A stretch of 64,000 bases of DNA from Alisma plantago-aquatica (lineage: Eukaryota; Streptophyta; Magnoliopsida; Alismatales; Alismataceae): positions 102,374,801-102,438,800 of the forward strand of contig OY856413.1 in the NCBI GenBank assembly GCA_963693085.1, given 5' to 3'. The first letter of the stretch is position 1, and each line of letters begins with the position of its first letter. A program made the position numbers and the translations under genes. Under the pieces are notes generated by a model that had not been told where the DNA came from, searched no databases, and worked only from the letters and a program-made list of their open reading frames with translations. This document shows positions 59,411 through 64,000 of this stretch, piece by piece.

Positions 59411-61054
59411 CCTGGAGGAACTGAGGAAGAAGAAGCAAGGAATAGAGATATCCACTTTAGGTATATACATTATTGAGATAAACTTAAATACTTCTTCATC
59501 ATGGGTACTGGATACCGGATGTGGATCTCACATATGTTCTAATATGTAGGATCTGATAAGAAGTAAGCCTTTATGAAAGGGCCAAGTCGAGTTGTGGGTC
59601 GCTAATGGAGCAAGAGTTGTTGCCACCGCAGTTGGAGTTATTAGTTTATCTTTGCCTACGGGCCTTGTAATAGAATTAGAGAATTGCTATTATGTACCTG
59701 CCATTAATAGAAATATTATTTATGTATCTTGTATGGACAAGAGTGGATTTGAATTTCACATTAAGAATGGAATTATTTCTATTTCTAAATATGAGATCTT
59801 TTATGGCAATGCCCCTATGTCTTATGGTATCTACTTGTTAGAACTTGAGACTAGCATATACAACGTAAATACTAAAAGGTTAAAACTTGACAACTCAAAG
59901 AAAACATACATATGGCATTGTCATCTTGGGCACATAAATGAGAAGTGCATATCTAGACTCCATAAGGACGGTTATCTAGACTCTTTTGATTTTGAATCAT
60001 TGGAGACATGTGAGGCATGTTTATTAGGGAATATGACCAAGACTTCTTTCACTGGACACAGTGAGAGAGCTAGTGATCTGATAGGGCTCATACATACTAA
60101 TGTATGTGGACCTTTTAGATCAAATGCTGGAGGAGGCTATCAATACTTCATTACCTTCACTGATGACCTCAGTAGGTATGGCTATGTATATCTTATGAAA
60201 CACAAGTCAGAAACTCTTGAAATGTTCAAGACTTTCATGAATGAAGTAGAGAAGCAACTTGGTAAGAGTATTAAAGCACTATGTTCAGATCAAGGTGGCG
60301 AATACTTACGCCAAGAGTTTGAGGACCTTCTGAGAGACTGTGGTATTGTATCACAATGGACTCCACCTGGTACACCACAACATAATGGTGTGTCAGAAAG
60401 AAGTAATCGTACATTATTAGACATGGTACGATCAATGATGAGTTCATCTGAACTTCCAATATCATTCTGAACTTCCAATATCATTCTGGGGATATGCTCT
60501 TGAAACTACATCATTTACACTTATCCGTGTACCTTCCAAATCAGTTCAAAAGACACCATCTGAGATATGGAATGGGAATCGTCCCAATTTGTCTATGTTA
60601 AAGATTTGGGGATGTGAAGCTTATGCTAGGAAACAATTTCCTAAAAAGCTTGGACCCAAATCGGAAAAATTCTATTTTGTTGGATACCCCAAGGAAACTC
60701 GGGGATACTACTTCTACACACCAACTGACAACAAAGTGTTTGTTGCTAGGACTGTTGTATTTCTTTAAAAGGGATTTATTTCCAAAGGAATTAGTGGGAG
60801 GAATGTAGAGCTCGAAGAAGTTTGAGACCAACAAGAAAGCAGAGAACCTGAGGAGGTACATAAGTAACATGAAGACTCACAAATTGTTGTGGAATTTCAA
60901 GTTCTAAATGTAACACAGGAACCTCGTAGGTCTAGTAGGACACGACTTGAGCCTGAGAGATTTAGATTTCTCGTGACTCAAGACAGTGATGAATTGGGCA
61001 TAGCAGATGAGCCAACTTCCTATCTAGAAACTACTAAGGGCATTATGAATAAGT
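59411..61054 (+). pseudogene. pol: Copia pol pseudogene: protease and integrase, RT missing
   Basis: The protease active site is SSSWVLDTGCGSHIC near 59500. Two in-frame stops follow (59547 and about 59574), then 292 open codons. These hold the GAG-pre-integrase motif (WHCHLGHINEKCISRLHKDG, then CEACLLG) and the integrase core with HTNVCGPF, CSDQGGEY and SERSNRTL. The first core residue is Asn (AAT at 60099) where the family has Asp, so catalysis would be lost. A 19-bp tandem duplication at 60448-60485 puts a TGA in frame and shifts the frame. The remainder (FWGYALETTSF, IWGCEAYARK, GYYFYTPTDNKVFVA) continues in the next frame with further stops until the junction. Confidence 0.9.
60448..60485 (+). 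repeat. 19-bp tandem duplication inside the copia integrase
   Basis: CTGAACTTCCAATATCATT occurs twice without a gap (60448-60466 and 60467-60485). It creates the TGA at 60468 and shifts the downstream frame by one. Removing one copy in thought joins two blocks that are contiguous in the family, so it is a mutation after insertion. Confidence 0.95.
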
Positions 61055-64000
61055 CTAGCCACAAAAGCATAGCTAACAACATGAGCATAGCTAACAACAT
61101 GAGCATGTCTAATTTGTTGAACATATCAACATCATAAGAAGAGCTAACAACATAAGCACAACTATCTGAATAAGCCTGATTAGCAGTATATGTATCTCTA
61201 GTTACAAAGGCATGGCTAGCATGCTAAACATAACTAACAACATGAGATAGCTAGCATCATGATTATAATCAGCAGTAGCAGTATAGTTATCAACACAATC
61301 ATATCTATTGTATGTATGCATCTACAATATTAAGTATATCCACAACCTAAGTATATCTACTGTCTCTTAATTGCACTAATCATATTCTTTATATAAAGAT
61401 AATAAGAAAGGGTTATCATCCAATGTGAAACGTTGTGTATAACCCTAAAAAAATATGCTACACGACTATATTACATCTTTTATTACGCCATGGGGAATTT
61501 GAATCCTACCATTCAAAGTCTAACTGACTCATGTGAAGGGCTATTCGATTATGTACAAGATCTAGGAGTGTCAGTATCCTAAGATCTCTTCCCTTCAGTC
61601 AGTATGAGTAAAAAGGTAGTGGCATATCACTCAAAGCTGCTGCCACAGCGACATATAGTCCTGTAACTAGCCCACCTTGGTACAGGTCATGGCGCTAGCA
61701 TCTAGGGTATTCAAACCCAATCACTGAGGTACAACCGCAATTGTCCTCTAATCACATCAGGTTATGATCATCGAGACACGGCCGCAACCATTCTCAATCA
61801 CACCAGATGTATGAGGCATGACCATATCCATTCTCTACAATCTACATTATGGATGACAAGGATATATCCTCAACCTGCCACCCCCACATACTCAACAGTA
61901 GCGCTCCGAGTTTCCCTTAGGAATACTCGTTTCACCATCCAACAAGTTCTGACATTGAAGATGGCTCTACGACACAGGGCACTACATGATTAGAGTTGCG
62001 CTTGATTAGTTATGCCAATTGGGTGAATTAAGGCTGCATCAAATAAGTAGACATACAAACCCTAATTCACTTCTAGAAAGCATATACATATCACAAATTT
62101 TAAAAGATATAAAACATGTGAAACATAATTTCTCATCTCATCATCACTTGGCACTATTCACTTGCCATTCATGAGACCACACTAGTCATCATACTATCAC
62201 AAGATATAAATCCTTTTCACAATATCACAGGGTATCAAACCTTATCAACATAAGAGGATTACACCTCATCCAGGGCTCAACCATGCCCAAAGGTCATTAA
62301 GACCATCATACTATCACAAGATATGAATCCTTTTCAGAATATCACATGGTATCAACCCTTATCAACACAAGAGGATTACACCTCATTCAAGGATCAACCA
62401 TGCCCAAAGGTCATTAAGACCATCATATTATTCCCTGTAAGATCATCACTATCTTTGCATGCCTTATAACAAGGCTCAACAACATCACTTGGATATAATA
62501 CATCAGATCAACACAATATTGCATTAATGAGCTGGGTGATATTCATAAAAAATCATAGCAGGGTTATATTAACATTAAGAACATTCCTTTATTACATCAA
62601 CATGCAAGGAATCTAGATATGATTAACCCTCATCATATTCATAATGCACATGTTTAGCATAAGAAAGTATCAACCATGTGGCTATGATAACTACCAATTA
62701 ACATATTAAGGTTATGATCATATTAAGGAGGTTATTCCATCATCATTCCATCATATAAGAATGTTAAACATTAATACTCATCTTTATCTATTTGCATTAG
62801 AGTTAGGTTCAATAAGATAAATTATATTAATGTTACTAAACAACACTTATATGCAAACCCTAACTTACGACATCCCCATTGGATCCTGGATGCATAAGGT
62901 GAAGCATCACCATCACATTCCATACCATTATCAAGTATGAATCCACAAATAAATCAAGGCGTAACCATTGAGTTGTAGCATACTAGGGTTTCAACAACGG
63001 TAACATAGTACTCCATGATTGTATTAGTCATTCAAGGACTATTCATACCCAATTACCATCATTTAGTTATATTAAAGCTAGGTATAACAAGCTATACCTC
63101 ATTAGGGTTACATATCAACACAATACGGTTAACATCCCTTCTATTCATATGAGTGAATAGGTAAGACTACCTTATTAAGGATAACCCCCTATTTGTTCCA
63201 TCATCATTCAACCAATATCACCATACCACAATGTCACCCAGAACCATTGGATGTTTAAAAGGTAAGACCATTGGTTGTTTACATAAGTAAACACCTTGGA
63301 TAAATCACCTATGAAGTCCTTGATATGTGCTCTAAAAATAGTCACCATATAACCCTAGACATCCCTTGATTAACAACAAATTTTTTTTCCATTGAGAGTA
63401 GGGTAAAACCCATAATCGACTGTTCAGTTAAAACAAGCCATCCATTGTCAACAAGTAAACACCTTAAGTTAATCATATAAAGGAAACCATCTAAATCGCA
63501 TTATTAGGACCAACATTTTACATTAGCCATCATTCCACTTTATTGGAGGAATAAACATTAGATCTTGACCATTGGGTCAAGTTCATATGTTAAAGCCATC
63601 AATTATAGTATAGGTCCGACCATTGCATCAAGTGACCCAAGAAACCATTGGTCTAAGTCTTAATTGATGCTATAACTATATGATTAACTCACCATAGGTT
63701 TTTTAGATCTGATCCACCATCATTAGTGACCATTAAGTCACCATAAGTTGTTAGATCAACACTATATTCATTAATTAGCATCAAATATTAAGCTAATGTC
63801 ATCATTGATTGATAACATTATTAGGGTACTTAATGATTGATCATTAAACTTCTAATTGATCCAAAACCTGACCTAAGGTGGTGACCATAGGTTGTCACCA
63901 CCATATTATACCTTTGATCCCGACCATCAGTTGTCATGAAGACAACACCATAGGGTTGTTGCAATGGTACCATCATCAGGTCATGGATTTATAGAAGAAT
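61041..64000 (-). repeat. L5c: second copy of the L5 LTR, cut at its left and by the window end
   Basis: Collinear with L5b from 48775 onward, skipping the solo LTR, at roughly 93-95 percent by eye. The first 720 bp of L5 (the U5-like end with the conserved module) are absent. A 21-bp unit containing AGCATAGCTAACAACATG is duplicated at about 61067-61108. The 117-bp duplication lies at 62189-62422. ACCATTGGTTG words span 63240-63950. It reaches the window edge at the point matching about 54450 in L5b. Confidence 0.87.

Larger units (their letters stand above)
57001..61054 (+). mobile_element. Ty1/copia element, 3'-truncated and fused to L5c
   Basis: A long leader/LTR region (57001-58622) is followed by gag, protease, GAG-pre-integrase, integrase and the start of the linker to RT. 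RT, RNase H and the 3' LTR are absent. The end is an abrupt switch into L5c sequence at 61041-61054. The integrase and gag types are those of the widespread plant copia elements with a UBN2-like gag. Confidence 0.87.

Overview
This window is repeat-dense nuclear DNA of a land plant, most probably a large-genome flowering plant. I find no intact host gene, tRNA gene, functional rRNA gene or CRISPR array. The plant assignment rests on Ty3/gypsy chromovirus proteins of the Tekay/Del type, plant Ty1/copia and L1-type LINE proteins, primer-binding sites matching plant initiator tRNA-Met (TGGTATCAGAGC), two copies of the 5S-rRNA-bearing Cassandra TRIM family, and scattered CCCTAA/AAACCCTA tracts. 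The species cannot be told from the sequence.

Layout, left to right. (1) 1-13216 is a Tekay-type element (called T1). Its 5' LTR starts before the window. Its gag and pol are decayed by at least 18 in-frame stops and two frame shifts. Its 3' LTR is about 4.3 kb and is split by a 2753-bp solo LTR (9726-12478, target duplication GTTAC). (2) 13217-16073 and 36738-37481 are two parts of an older related LTR (L3), split by a 3.5-kb-LTR element (X, about 16074-36737) and also hit by a Cassandra TRIM (15396-15922). (3) Inside X sits a second Tekay-like element (T2, 20667-29562) with a 5.4-kb LTR. Its coding region is replaced by exactly 27 copies of a 35-bp minisatellite, and its 3' LTR is cut off by a deletion that also removed most of X's interior. 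(4) X's right LTR contains a 4650-bp non-coding LTR element (31776-36425, target duplication CATAG). (5) 37485-40046 holds a reverse-strand copia relic (LTR and RNase H) and degenerate repeats, followed by a Cassandra LTR (40047-40315). (6) 41744-45480 (L4), 48057-54628 (L5b) and about 61041-64000 (L5c) are reverse-strand LTRs related to those of T1 and T2. L5b contains a 2742-bp solo LTR (49241-51982, target duplication CCAAC). (7) 54629-57000 is a 5'-truncated reverse-strand LINE. (8) 57001-61054 is a 3'-truncated copia element fused to L5c.

How it works together: the window is an archive of nested insertion, solo-LTR formation, microhomology deletion and mutational decay. The most interesting signals are not genes. 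Five diverged LTR families share a conserved module near their 3' ends, with a hairpin whose outer arms differ in a compensatory way between families. The same LTRs also carry, in one corresponding segment, reiterated short motifs, several with inverted symmetry, whose sequence is different in each family. The T2 element looks recently mobile (its two LTRs are nearly identical where I compared them) although it has no coding capacity.
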